64,000 nucleotides of DNA from Trichomonas vaginalis G3 (GCF_026262505.1 NC_067203.1:21867411-21931410); one strand, 5' to 3'. Shown: positions 32,013 to 41,715, counted from the stretch's first letter. Numbers and translations: made by a program. Notes: generated by a model from the letters alone, not told the origin.

Positions 32013-32807
32013 TTATATTTTTACCGTTCGATAGTAGTTGTATATGAGACTAAGTTCTAAGTAAAACGCATGGTATAATGGAACTATTCTCTTTCTTCCA
32101 TCTGTAGTAAACCATACTTGAAAGTCTGAAATACTTCCACTCGGTGGTTCTATTAGCTTTGTAGGTTTTTCGTAAAAGTCATTTGCCAAGCATAAAAAAG
32201 AGTTTTGTGCACCAGAAAATGAAGCATGAACTATAATAGCATCTGAGTCGAAAACATTTTCATATGTTCCATTAGGGTTTTCGACTTCATAAAAGTTCGG
32301 GTGTACTGGATATTCTGCAGGCTGATTTAACATCCTCAAAAATCTATACCATGCCAAGTTGTTATATTTTGTAGAAATATAAACGTCTTCTCCAAGGTCT
32401 TCTATTCTATTGATTTTAACAGTTGCATTTTTCCTGTCATAATATATATCGAGATGGTACTCTCCTTCGTCAATGTTGTACTGTTTTGCATATTCGAGAT
32501 AGATATCGTTTATTTTTTCTTGAAAAGCTTGAAGAGTTGTTTCTAAGTTTACAAGCAAATTCACTTGTAAAAGTTTTCCCTGTTCAAATTTCTCATACGT
32601 ACGTTTTTCTTTGTTATAGTATCGAACTTCAAAAGCGACCGTAAATGGGAAACCATGTATGGCTTCTGAAATGAACTTCATTCTACGAAAGCCAATAGCT
32701 TTTGTGACGGATGGGTCTCTTAACCATCTTAAGGGGTAGTCAAAACGATAGCCTTCATGTTTTACGGTCTCTGTCTCAAACTTTTGACCGACATTAGTAA
32801 AGTTCAT
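32013..32807 (-). CDS. Maverick penton-like minor capsid protein, 264 aa
   Basis: The frame is whole (MNFTNVGQKFETETVKHEG to the stop at 32013). It is a beta-rich protein of about the right size for a single jelly-roll penton. The last third (IIVHASFSGAQNSFLC ... SGSISDFQVWFTTDGRKRIV ... AFYLELSLIYNYY) fits the strand pattern seen in minor capsid proteins of Polintons. It is convergent with the small Pro-rich gene, five bases apart. On its upstream side, 32808-32893 reads as the tail of another element gene, cut off at the host junction. The family call rests on pattern, not on a search. Confidence 0.5.
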   Translation of the reverse strand: MNFTNVGQKFETETVKHEGYRFDYPLRWLRDPSVTKAIGFRRMKFISEAIHGFPFTVAFEVRYYNKEKRTYEKFEQGKLLQVNLLVNLETTLQAFQEKINDIYLEYAKQYNIDEGEYHLDIYYDRKNATVKINRIEDLGEDVYISTKYNNLAWYRFLRMLNQPAEYPVHPNFYEVENPNGTYENVFDSDAIIVHASFSGAQNSFLCLANDFYEKPTKLIEPPSGSISDFQVWFTTDGRKRIVPLYHAFYLELSLIYNYYRTVKI

Positions 32808-32893
32808 CTAATGGTTTAGTTGTAGCAACTCTTGAATTTTCTTTTCTATTGAAAGCATATTTATCTAGAATAAAAATGTCGAAAGAAACAGCA

Positions 32894-33091
32894 GTCCATC
32901 AGCATATAATTACCAATTTTAGTAAAAATAAACCAAGTATTGCTATTATTGTGCTCACATAAATATTTATATCCTTCAATATTATACCAGTAGAGCTCTT
33001 GGTACTGCAAAATATCAACATAACCTTTCTTAAGAAGTCCATTGCCGTATCTTGCAATTAATTTTTGAAATAATAAATCACTGCGGTTCAT
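32894..33091 (-). pseudogene. Discoidin-like protein, N-terminal half
   Basis: It opens MNRSDLLFQKLIARYGNGL and continues GYVDI, EGYKYLCEHNNSNTWF and NYMLMD, matching the first 66 residues of the paralogues at 33385 and 34239. Paralogy ends abruptly after the Asp codon at 32894, where Maverick sequence begins. The remaining 127 residues lie at 5319-5702. The full product would have been 193 residues. Confidence 0.8.
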
Positions 33092-33384
33092 TGAAAATGC
33101 GGAAATTTGATAGTTGCATTTTGAAAAGTGCCAATTGATAACAAAAACTGACAATTTTCCGCATCATAATAATGTATCAAGATTTCGATGATACAATAAC
33201 TCGGTTATGATATTCACATCATATCGAATTTGATATTTGCCTCTATTTAGTACTTATTTGAAATCTTAGTGAAGTCAATATGAATATCTTAATGATAGCA
33301 AATGTATTTGACCGGATTTTGTTAGCCCTTAAAAAGATAAAAATAATCAGTACTACAGAAAATATTGGGTACACTAATTTAAAA
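33092..33384. other. Intergenic between discoidin-like paralogues
   Basis: AT-rich spacer whose counterpart at 33958-34238 shares several phrases (for example GCATTTTGAAAAGTGCCAA), as expected for tandem gene duplication. Confidence 0.6.
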
Positions 33385-33957
33385 TCAAATTAAAAAAATG
33401 GAGAAAGTTAAAAGATATGAAAATAGTAAATGAAAACAAGTTTGACCACAAGCAGTAGAGAAACTATTTATTACGTAAAAATCAAACCATGAGATGTATT
33501 GGCCGTGTTCTTCTTTTCCATCTGCCAAATCGGTTTCTCTCAGTCGAAAATATCTAAAGCGACCTCTCGTTTCAAAACAATAATCTGTTTCAAGATTTTC
33601 ATCCGTAATCCTTTTAGATTTCTTTTCTTGAAATAAGGTATGAAAGGTTTTGTTATCATTCGAAAATTCTAACGCGTAGCTCGGTGGATGTACATCCCAT
33701 CTATATCCAATAGTAGTGCCACGTAATTTTAATACTGTGATAAAATATTCGGCTTTTAAATCGATTAGCAAATAATTATTAACTCTTGTATAAAGAAACC
33801 AGACATTACTATTATTATACTCACATAAGTATCGATAACCTTCGTTTACATAAAATTCGTTATTTTGTGATTGAAAAATATCAATATAGCCATGCTGAAT
33901 AAGTTCATGTCCGTGTTTTGCAATCAGTTCTTTAAATAATAAAGCATTACGCTTCAT
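33385..33957 (-). CDS. Discoidin-like (F5/8 type C-like) protein, 190 aa
   Basis: The N-terminal 70 residues (ALLFKELIAKHGHELIQHGY ... EGYRYLCEYNNSNVWF) are followed by a beta-rich discoidin-type domain: YFITVLKLRG, GYRWDVHPPSYALEFSND, FRYFRLRETD and HGQYISWFDFYVIN. The final 18 or so residues are hydrophobic (HLLFSYLLTFSIFLI) and could be a membrane anchor or GPI signal. F5/8 domains usually bind carbohydrate or lipid at the cell surface. There is no N-terminal signal peptide, so surface location is uncertain. No clear Initiator precedes the ATG, unlike the paralogue at 34239. Confidence 0.7.
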   Translation of the reverse strand: MKRNALLFKELIAKHGHELIQHGYIDIFQSQNNEFYVNEGYRYLCEYNNSNVWFLYTRVNNYLLIDLKAEYFITVLKLRGTTIGYRWDVHPPSYALEFSNDNKTFHTLFQEKKSKRITDENLETDYCFETRGRFRYFRLRETDLADGKEEHGQYISWFDFYVINSFSTACGQTCFHLLFSYLLTFSIFLI

Positions 33958-34238
33958 TTAAAATAGAGGAATTTGATAATTGCATTTTGAAAAGTGCCAA
34001 ATTATTGCAAAATCAGACAATTTTCGCATCATTTTACAGATGAAAGAGTAGCTCAGTCAGGATATCTATATCATATTAAGGATTAGGTATGTCTTTGTTT
34101 AGCTTGTAATTGAAAATATACTGAAGTCCAAAAATGTAGGATATCTTTTTAATAATTTTTATATCTGATATGATATTGATAGCTCATAAAATATAAAAAT
34201 AAGCACTATAGATGTTATTAAAGACTATTTTTTTAAAT
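33958..34238. other. Intergenic between discoidin-like paralogues
   Basis: Spacer related to 33092-33384; no gene. Confidence 0.6.
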
Positions 34239-34814
34239 TTAATAAAAAAATATGGAGAAAGTTAAAAGATAAGAAAATATTAATTGAGAAAAAGCTTGAT
34301 CACAAGCAGAAGAGAAATTTTTTAGTACATAAAAATCAAGCCATGAGATATATTGGCCGTGTTCTCCTTTTCCATCTGCAAAATCTGTTTCCCTCAGTCT
34401 AAAATATCTAAAACGCCTGTTTGTTTCAAAACAATAATCTGTTTCAAGAGTTGCATCTGTAATCCTTTTAGATTTCTGTTCTTGAAATAAAGTCATAAAA
34501 GTTTCTTTATCATTCGAAAATTCCAGCGCATAGCTTGGTGGATGTACATCCCATCTATATCCATAAGCAGTTGTGCCATGAATTTTCATTCCGGTAATAT
34601 AATATTGTGTTTTTAAATCGATTAGCAAATAAGTATTAGCTATTGTATAGAGATACCAGATATTACTATTATTGTACTCACACAAGTATCGATATCCTTC
34701 TCTATTAAAATGTTCATCTGTTTGGAATTGAGAAATATCGACATAACCATACTCACTAAGTCCATTTCCATGTTTTGCAATCATTTCTTTAAATAATAAA
34801 GTGTTACGACTCAT
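34239..34814 (-). CDS. Discoidin-like (F5/8 type C-like) protein, 191 aa
   Basis: Whole paralogue of the gene at 33385 with the same architecture: NTLLFKEMIAKHGNGL, EGYRYLCEYNNSNIWY, GYRWDVHPPSYALEFSND, FRYFRLRETDF, HGQYISWLDFYVL and the hydrophobic end SQLIFSYLLTFSIFFY. Identity with its neighbour is high (most residues by eye), pointing to recent tandem duplication. It is the member with the best promoter (TCATT on the minus strand at 34821-34825, about 9 bases before the ATG), so it is the likeliest to be expressed. Its ligand is unknown. Confidence 0.75.
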   Translation of the reverse strand: MSRNTLLFKEMIAKHGNGLSEYGYVDISQFQTDEHFNREGYRYLCEYNNSNIWYLYTIANTYLLIDLKTQYYITGMKIHGTTAYGYRWDVHPPSYALEFSNDKETFMTLFQEQKSKRITDATLETDYCFETNRRFRYFRLRETDFADGKGEHGQYISWLDFYVLKNFSSACDQAFSQLIFSYLLTFSIFFY

Positions 34815-34820
34815 TTATAG

Positions 34821-34825
34821 AATGA
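34821..34825 (-). promoter_or_regulatory. Initiator (TCATT) of the discoidin-like gene at 34814
   Basis: TCATTCTATAA precedes the ATG on the minus strand with the spacing usual for T. vaginalis Initiators. Confidence 0.65.
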
Positions 34826-35166
34826 AGAAAAATCATTATAGAAATATGAAAAGTGACGCTAATTACTCATTAAAAGGTCTTCGCACCCGTAAATATAAAT
34901 GAAGTATCAAAACTGATAATAGTGCCTTATATTAAGCTTGATTTAATTATCCGGATATATAGAGTACTTCGAATTATAATAAAGTCGATATGAGAAAACC
35001 CTTCTGATGAAACAATTACTTTAGGATCATGAGATAAAGCATCAACTATTTTGACCAAAAATGTGACAGCAAATGAGATTTCCTGAGTTTAAGAAAATAA
35101 TCTATTACCATTAAGATTCCATGCCCAAATAAGTACGAAAAACAAAATTGTCATAATTCAGTTATT
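34826..35166. other. Divergent intergenic region
   Basis: Spacer between divergently transcribed genes, holding an Initiator at each end. No gene. Confidence 0.6.
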
Positions 35167-35171
35167 TCATT
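35167..35171 (+). promoter_or_regulatory. Initiator (TCATT) of the gene at 35193
   Basis: TCATTTTTTTAATAA lies 24 bases upstream of the ATG at 35193. Confidence 0.6.
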
Positions 35172-35192
35172 TTTTTAATAATTTTTTTCGTT

Positions 35193-35909
35193 ATGAATGA
35201 ATACAATCCGTCGAATTCAGAACTCAAAAGATATTCTCGAAACATTCTTAAAAAGATGAAAAGAGGCAGATCATTAGAACAAGAAGACATATATTTTCTT
35301 TTCAAAAAGATATTAAAATATCCAAATGAAATTAAAAATATTCCACCAGAATCTGCCAAAGCAATCATGGACATTGTATCAAAAGTACATAAATCTAAAC
35401 CAGATGATGAACAAATCAATGAAGCAACTACAGTTTTATGGAAAGTAATAGAGCCTATATTTACTCCCGTAGATACTCATAAAATTATCGATAATTTCTT
35501 AGTTCCAAGAGTTATTCCTACATTTGATGAAAGCCATCCTTTTAAGGAAAGTACATCGCAACTGAGATCAAAAATTTCACCGACATCTGTACTACTATCT
35601 ACGATAGTTAAATGTAATCCATCTGATAAACAAATTCCTTCCGAATCAATTTCAGGAGTGAAGGATCAAGAATGGATGGATTTAGATATAAATACTAAAA
35701 TACAATACGAATTAGAGTCAATTGGCCTGGGCGACCAACCAATATTAACAATAACAAATGAATTACGTCAATCATTCATTGAATCTAAAAGATTAGAAAC
35801 TATATCAATATTTGAATCAAATATCATGAAGAATTCGATCGCACAAAAAATAAAATCCGAACTCAAAAATACAAAAGAAATCACAGCTTTCAATTCAAAT
35901 AGATTATAA
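35193..35909 (+). CDS. Possible Ada3-like transcription adaptor, 238 aa
   Basis: The protein is helical and acidic/polar. Residues 1-95 are Lys/Glu-rich (LKRYSRNILKKMKRGRSLEQ). The middle is Ser/Pro-rich. Residues about 165-235 read DLDINTKIQYELESIGL, a gap, then ITNELRQSFIESKRL and a helical tail. This resembles the C-terminal region of Ada3/NGG1 (KIKEEL...GLL followed by ...EL R x x Q x x L), a subunit of SAGA-type histone acetyltransferase complexes in the nucleus. The match is short and made by eye, so the call is tentative. It has a good Initiator and no membrane segment. Confidence 0.35.
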   Translation: MNEYNPSNSELKRYSRNILKKMKRGRSLEQEDIYFLFKKILKYPNEIKNIPPESAKAIMDIVSKVHKSKPDDEQINEATTVLWKVIEPIFTPVDTHKIIDNFLVPRVIPTFDESHPFKESTSQLRSKISPTSVLLSTIVKCNPSDKQIPSESISGVKDQEWMDLDINTKIQYELESIGLGDQPILTITNELRQSFIESKRLETISIFESNIMKNSIAQKIKSELKNTKEITAFNSNRL

Positions 35910-36168
35910 TATTTCGATATGTTACGACCAAGTGAAACATTACTTTCGCTTTTTCTTTTTCATATTTTAATATTATTTTCGATTTTTCAACAAATCTTCA
36001 AGAAATGTGCATATATTAAAGGTGTATGTTTAGTTAATTAGAATTCAAGCTATAAAACAATTAATCGATTTTCTTGAAGAAAAACTCATGTTTTTGGTAT
36101 TAAATTATGTTATAAAATTTTTGTTTGTAATAAATAATATCAATAATGATAAATTTTTATATAATTTT

Positions 36169-37884
36169 TTATTCTTGATTAGACATTGTTTGAATAACGG
36201 ACTCGAAACGAGTTCTTTCCTCTTCCTTAGTCTTTCCACTAGTTAGAGAAGCGATACCAACAACTTTTGAAAGATAAACAACACCAGATGTACTACCAGC
36301 AATGAAAACAGGGAGTTTTGGCGACCAATCTATTGCCGTGAACTCCTTCTTCTCATAAGTACTTAATTTAGCTATAGGATCAACGCTATCTACTGAGACA
36401 TCCCAAATTCTGCATTCGCCATCTGAACAAGCAGCGGCAAAAACGGTTCCACTTATCGGCGACCACGATATACAATTGAAATTAGCCTTATTCAAATAGA
36501 AAACAGCTACAGGTGTCTGTCTATGAGTGTTCCAAATTGCGGCGCTTCCATCACAAGAGCCAGAAATGAACCAATTTGGAGCTAAAGGAGAGAACTTAAC
36601 AGTTAAAACAGATCTGTAGTGGAATAATAATTTTTGAACAAAATCTTCATTGTATTGAGTATCACAAACGAATAAAGCACCATCTTCTGAGCCAACAACA
36701 TATATATTTGGCTGTGCATTTGAAAAACTTACACAATGTAAGTCTTCGTATCTTAATGTTTGAGTATCTCCATCTGCACCGGCTGTTTTGAGTTTCTTTA
36801 GGGTCACGAGGTCTTTATGTTCAAGGCCATTAGCAACTGTCCATTGTGTGACTCTTCCTCCTGCAGCAACTGACACAATTGCTTCAGATCTGACACGAGT
36901 ATCAGTTCTCTGCTGGAAAACAACTTCGCCGACATCGCCTTCGTGCGAACCTGTTTCTACTGTTGACATTGCGATGCACTCGCATTTCTTTGAACGAATA
37001 TCGTATAATCCAATTGATCCGTCTGCGAAACCAGCAGCAATTAGGTATGCAACACCATCAGAAAATACTATAGATTTAGGTACTGATGCTGTTTCGATGA
37101 TTCTTTCAGGCTGTCCTGGATTTAAAATATTCCAAACGCAAATTAAACCGGCAGAAGGCTCTTCTTTGAATTGGGAGAGCATATTTTCAGGTACTTCGCC
37201 GTAAGCAGCTGCAAAGAAGTTAACACTCTGATAGTTAAATGATAAATCTGTAACAGGTCGTGAAAATGTTTGTGAACAATGGAATTTAAGTAGATTTTCC
37301 ACGTTTTGAGTATCGCTAGTGCAATTTGGTGATGAATATGCTAATATCTTTTCTAAATGAATATTCTGTTGTACCATTCTTTCGATAACGAATAAACTAT
37401 GACCGAAATCTTTGAATTGCTGTAGAGTTTGATCACTTTCCTTGGAGTTCGGACCGAAATCTATACGAGCTTGAGCATCCAAAAGAGTCTTTTCTGGTGT
37501 AGATTGCCATTGATTTGATGCAAGTGGATGACAATCATCTCTCAAGCGATCAAGAGGTCCATGTCTGATTACTCGTTCTGTTGGGTTCGAATCTGTAAGA
37601 ATTAATTGATGAGAATCGAGTTGAATTTGGACATCATTTTTAATAACTTTATCTGTTTGTGTATCTTTATTTTTCGTGAAAAGGTGGAATGTAAGATTGC
37701 CTCTATCTTGTGTTGATGTTGGTTGATATGTTTGATAACGCTCATTTGCTGCTTTTAATGTTTCAGCTTCTGCGCTTGCAATTGAAGCAACAGAACTTTG
37801 CTGTGAGAAAAGAGAAATTGTAGGAGTTTCACTTAAATATATATTTACTTCTGGGTCAGTTTGCTTTGCAGCTTCTTGATCCAT
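36169..37884 (-). CDS. Axonemal dynein intermediate chain, DNAI4/WDR78 (IC138) type
   Basis: The product has 571 residues. An N-terminal region without repeats (about 1-200) is followed by a WD-repeat propeller. Diagnostic phrases are FAAAYGEV...GLICVWNILNPGQPERII, then YLIAAGFADGSIGLYDIRSK, AIVSVAAGGRVTQWTV, VVGSEDGALFVCDT, ISGSCDGSAAIWNT and AAACSDGECRIWDV. The phrase with GLxCVWxLxNPxxPER is characteristic of the WDR78/IC138 group, which belongs to inner-arm dynein f (I1) and regulates flagellar beating. This fits a flagellate with motile flagella. Length and motifs look complete. DNAI1/DNAI2 are the alternatives within the family. Confidence 0.8.
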   Translation of the reverse strand: MDQEAAKQTDPEVNIYLSETPTISLFSQQSSVASIASAEAETLKAANERYQTYQPTSTQDRGNLTFHLFTKNKDTQTDKVIKNDVQIQLDSHQLILTDSNPTERVIRHGPLDRLRDDCHPLASNQWQSTPEKTLLDAQARIDFGPNSKESDQTLQQFKDFGHSLFVIERMVQQNIHLEKILAYSSPNCTSDTQNVENLLKFHCSQTFSRPVTDLSFNYQSVNFFAAAYGEVPENMLSQFKEEPSAGLICVWNILNPGQPERIIETASVPKSIVFSDGVAYLIAAGFADGSIGLYDIRSKKCECIAMSTVETGSHEGDVGEVVFQQRTDTRVRSEAIVSVAAGGRVTQWTVANGLEHKDLVTLKKLKTAGADGDTQTLRYEDLHCVSFSNAQPNIYVVGSEDGALFVCDTQYNEDFVQKLLFHYRSVLTVKFSPLAPNWFISGSCDGSAAIWNTHRQTPVAVFYLNKANFNCISWSPISGTVFAAACSDGECRIWDVSVDSVDPIAKLSTYEKKEFTAIDWSPKLPVFIAGSTSGVVYLSKVVGIASLTSGKTKEEERTRFESVIQTMSNQE

Positions 37885-38452
37885 TTTTTAGGGTAACGTG
37901 CGATTTTGTAAACTACAGAAAAAAATTTACAAACGAATTCATTTTCATGAATCTAACCATTTATTAGACATTTCTATGCGGTATAACTCAGCAAAGATTA
38001 AATTACATTCAATCACTATGATAATCACAAGAGATGATGCATCAAAATCCAAAAAAATATCAAAAAATTGTCACAAATTTTTACTTTTAGAACTAATATC
38101 AATATCAGATTAGTAATACAATGTGATGATATAGAATTTTTGAAACGCATATTACAAAATCTCCAAACAAAAAAATATATTTGAACATTTTAATCAGGAA
38201 TGAACTTGTACACAATGAAAATCCTTGTATTTTCAGTCGATTTTTCTATTTCACTTACTTAAATTCTATTTATTTATAGAAATATAGTTTGAAATATATA
38301 TTATTTTCTATAAATTAATCTATTAATTATATTTTATCAAAAATTTATATTTTAGACTTGATTTTAAAAAAGCTGATTAAATAATTCTTTATGTGTAAAC
38401 AATTAATTCAATCATATAATAATATAGTTTTAATCTTTATAATAATATAAAG
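37885..38452. other. Intergenic, no gene recognised
   Basis: AT-rich spacer upstream of the dynein gene and downstream of the PP5 gene. A 71-codon frame at 37898 shows no motif. Confidence 0.6.
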
Positions 38453-39817
38453 TTAGAAATAAGAGCTGAAAGCAGAGTATTGCATTGGCTTGAAGTCCTT
38501 AGGTATTGGCTGAGCAGTAAAGCTTGAGAATTCTGGTGTTTTGAGGGTGTTTCCGTCGAATGTCAACGTAACAATTGCTCCTTTATTGTTCATTCTTCCT
38601 ACATAGTTTGGACTAGAGAAAACAGTGATGCACTTTCCATTGTGCTGCACTAAATAGCCCTCCATCTGCATCTGGTGAGAGCGAATAAGTAATTCGAGTT
38701 TTTCTCTTTGAAGGAAAGACTCTGTAACGTCTGGACCGAACATTGTGGTAACACCACGTGGTGACGGTGCCCTTCCGAAGAGGTCCATTGGGTCAGACCA
38801 TAAAATATCGTTCATTGCACCAAATTCAGGCGGTTGTTGGAATCTATTGGCCATCTGTATGGTCTGTATTGTTGTAGCGTCATCACCAAAGAGGCCGCCG
38901 TGGACAACAAGTACTTTTCCGCCTATTATGTGTCCTACCGGTAAATAACAGAACAAATCAGAGAATCTACGGAACATTTCAGCGCTGTACTTAACAGTAC
39001 ATTCGCGCTCGAATCCGTAGAGACCGTTCATTGAGATGGCTTCGTGGTTTCCTCTGTTCAAATAAATAGAATTTGGTTCTGCCACTTTCCAGCAGAGAAG
39101 GGTAAGAAGAATCTCGACGCCCATGGATCCACGATCAACGTAATCGCCATTAAAAAGATATGGATTGTCGGCTGATGGATAGCCGAATTGATCGAAAATA
39201 TAACAAAGATCTTGGAACTGTCCGTGTGTATCACCGACAACACGGATCTTGCCTGTAGTTGAGGATGGATTAATTGAGACGATATTGGGTAATGGCTTCA
39301 AAATAGCCTTAATTTTATCGATTAAAGCGATAACTGTTTCTGCTTTTGGACGATTGAAATCACGGAGATACTTGGTCATGTCAATGGCATCTTCGCGCGT
39401 AAAATGCTCAAAATCACATTCACCTTCGCTGACTTTTGATTTTGGCTTAAGATCAACTGTAACATTATTTATTTTTTCGGCGAATTTTGCAATGCGTTCG
39501 TGGAATTGAAGATACCTCTTGAAGTCTGTAGGATTTGCTTCTTTTAATGTCGGATAAAATAGAAAATCTCTAAATGCCGCATCTGTATCCCTTTCTTTAA
39601 TATGAATTTTGTGTTGAAGTAAAATTGCCTTCGAATTAGTTTTATCAAGCTCGAGAGCAGAGGTAAGATCTCCCTTGGCTTCCTTAATTTTGTTAAGATT
39701 ATAGAAAACTTCGGCTCTATCACTGTAAAGCTGAGAAAGCTCGCCATCTATGCTGCTATCCGAGATTTCAGTGAGGATTTGGTTGGAAAATATTGGTGTT
39801 GGCGGTCTCGTGATCAT
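38453..39817 (-). CDS. PPP5: Serine/threonine protein phosphatase 5 (PP5)
   Basis: The product has 454 residues. The N-terminal 25-95 form TPR-like helices (LYSDRAEVFYNLNKIKEAKG, then DLTSALELDKTNSKA), fewer than the three full TPRs of animal PP5. The catalytic domain (about 185-440) holds all metal and phosphate ligands: GDTHGQ (195-200), GDYVDRG (224-230), GNHE (256-259), HGGLF (306-310), and the late WSDP and CITVFSSPNYVGR motifs. PP5 dephosphorylates Hsp90 client proteins and is normally held inactive by its TPR domain. The shortened TPR region may alter that control. It appears functional. Confidence 0.88.
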   Translation of the reverse strand: MITRPPTPIFSNQILTEISDSSIDGELSQLYSDRAEVFYNLNKIKEAKGDLTSALELDKTNSKAILLQHKIHIKERDTDAAFRDFLFYPTLKEANPTDFKRYLQFHERIAKFAEKINNVTVDLKPKSKVSEGECDFEHFTREDAIDMTKYLRDFNRPKAETVIALIDKIKAILKPLPNIVSINPSSTTGKIRVVGDTHGQFQDLCYIFDQFGYPSADNPYLFNGDYVDRGSMGVEILLTLLCWKVAEPNSIYLNRGNHEAISMNGLYGFERECTVKYSAEMFRRFSDLFCYLPVGHIIGGKVLVVHGGLFGDDATTIQTIQMANRFQQPPEFGAMNDILWSDPMDLFGRAPSPRGVTTMFGPDVTESFLQREKLELLIRSHQMQMEGYLVQHNGKCITVFSSPNYVGRMNNKGAIVTLTFDGNTLKTPEFSSFTAQPIPKDFKPMQYSAFSSYF

Positions 39818-39819
39818 TG

Positions 39820-39824
39820 AGTGA
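39820..39824 (-). promoter_or_regulatory. Initiator (TCACT) of the PP5 gene
   Basis: On the minus strand TCACTCAATG places the Initiator directly upstream of the chosen ATG and supports that start. Confidence 0.6.
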
Positions 39825-41058
39825 TTTACAAAGATTTACACTGAATTGAAAATTTCTGAATTTAAAGGAATAAATGAAAAGGAATTTGATGAGCAATTGT
39901 TTCTGATTTTTTTGTAAACGTAATTGCCCTTCTTTTCAGAAAAATTTGGCCTTTAAGGAGTAAAACTACAAATAGAATGCAGTTATTAACAGAGAAATAT
40001 CCAAAAAATGAATTCAAAAATCATGAAAAAGTGGAATTTAACGTATCTCGGTTGACCTACTAAGAAATTTCCTGTTTGAAACATTTACATTGATATAAAA
40101 GGCTATTGTTTTCACAACACGCTAATCCCATGTGGCAATATTTTTGGAAAATAATTCACGTGGATCATATTTTGGGAAAAATTGCGATCTCCAAAACTGT
40201 GTGGTTTCACTATTACTAAGTCTATTCACTAGTCCTCACATTGGTTAAGAGAGATATCATGTTGATACTTGATATATTGAAAATTTCACATTGGAATCGA
40301 TTCAATTCTTAGTATATTCATGGGTGAATGCATTGTACTATACTGATGTTTCAATATAGTGTATTTGCGAACTGTAGAATCGTAAATTATAGAATTTAAT
40401 ATCTATTTGATATATAAGATTGTATTAATATGCCTTGTATTGTATTCTGTGATAAGATTTTGCCTGAAATATCCTATGTTTAGATATTCTGAAAGAAATA
40501 CTGTTTGTATTTTTGAAAAATAAGAATGTCAATTTCAAATTGAAAAATTTCATCTGAGAATTTCGAAGAAATGCTTAAATACCTAGAAGAGATATGAGTT
40601 CAAATGTTTTGAAAGCAAAATTGGTTAATTCATAATTGAAATTTGATGAATTACATTCATTTTGCGATCATTTTGGGTAAAATCTAAATAAAGCATAAAT
40701 TGTAGAATTATTATAAATCCAAAATTTTTTAATATTTCAAAATTTCTATGGAAAATCATATTTTTTCATTTCATTTTTTAAATTTTGATTTTTTTTTGGA
40801 ATTTTCTTAAATGAAAAACTTAATTTGGAAGAGAGAGACCTTTATGACCAGACATTTCTCACATAGAAACACAGGGATATGATATAAAAGAAAACTTTTA
40901 TTACAATATTAAAAAAATATCTATCAAATATTTATCATTTACTTAAGACATAAGAGATGTATTGGAATTTATTTTAGATATTTTGCTATTGAAACATGAA
41001 ATCTTTGAGGAATATAGAGTATTAAACAAAAATTTTATTAAATTTTATTAAGTAACAC
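39825..41058. other. Intergenic, no gene recognised
   Basis: About 1.2 kb of AT-rich sequence between two minus-strand genes. No open frame, repeat or RNA was recognised. Confidence 0.65.
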
Positions 41059-41715
41059 TTATTGTAACATGAAGTTAAATGCTGGTCTTATAGTAGCTAC
41101 GGTATCTCCTGTAATGATGACATTTGGTGTATTCTTCAAGTAATTTTTGATGATCGAAGTTAATTTCATTCCGTGTCTGTATCTTAGTATTGGGTATGCA
41201 ACAATTCTTCCTGCAACATTAGCGCAGCAAACGCAAAAATGACCACGAGCCCATTGTGCAAGAGAGTTTTTAGGCATTGGTAAGTTATCTTGGACGTAAT
41301 CCATCATTGCAGGGAATCCGATTGAGATTCCAACTCTATCAACAAAAGCATCGAGATAATCAGAAGCTTTGTAAGTCTTCTTCTTGCCTTTTGTTTCTCT
41401 ATTGTGCAATGTAGCTTGCGCTGTATATGTTATCGCGGTGAATATGGCTGCAGCTCCAATACCACCGGTAATGTAATATTTAAACGGATGTTGTTCTTTA
41501 TTTTTGACAATTTCTGCAAATTTTGGACTTGCTTTAACTAATGCCCATGTAGCTAATGGAAATGATGAAAGTTGAGCACCAACAGGTAATCCTGAAAGTG
41601 CGATTTTGGCCAAATCAAAGGGTTTTCCATCACCTCTGAGTCCAGCTGAGATGGTAGCAGCAATTCCGCCACCAATAGTTCCGGTCGTGAAAAGGAAAAG
41701 TCCTCTCTTCAGCAT
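41059..41715 (-). CDS. Multi-pass membrane protein, possibly hydrogenosomal, 218 aa
   Basis: Starts MLKRGLFLFTTGTIGGGIAA. It has Gly/Ala-rich hydrophobic stretches at about 5-25, 40-60, 78-102 and a weaker one near 150-170, separated by short basic loops (NRETKGKKKTYKASD). A Cys-rich spot (HFCVCCANVAG) lies near residue 160. There is no classical signal peptide. The short basic start and high pI recall T. vaginalis hydrogenosomal membrane proteins, but I do not recognise the family and the location is inference. The gene looks whole, with two candidate Initiators just upstream. Confidence 0.6.
   Translation of the reverse strand: MLKRGLFLFTTGTIGGGIAATISAGLRGDGKPFDLAKIALSGLPVGAQLSSFPLATWALVKASPKFAEIVKNKEQHPFKYYITGGIGAAAIFTAITYTAQATLHNRETKGKKKTYKASDYLDAFVDRVGISIGFPAMMDYVQDNLPMPKNSLAQWARGHFCVCCANVAGRIVAYPILRYRHGMKLTSIIKNYLKNTPNVIITGDTVATIRPAFNFMLQ

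Larger units (their letters stand above)
29419..32893. mobile_element. Maverick/Polinton, left part only
   Basis: The left terminus (AGTAGTATATGCGGACGGG) is followed by a poly-A run, a gap of 25 N, hairpin motifs, a 25-bp tandem repeat field, and then element genes: a Dam-like DNA methyltransferase, two small unknown genes and a penton-like minor capsid protein. The sequence stops abruptly at about 32893 against a host discoidin-like gene, with no right terminus. The element is broken, with a handful of breaks, but parts look well preserved, so it is fairly young. Confidence 0.8.
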
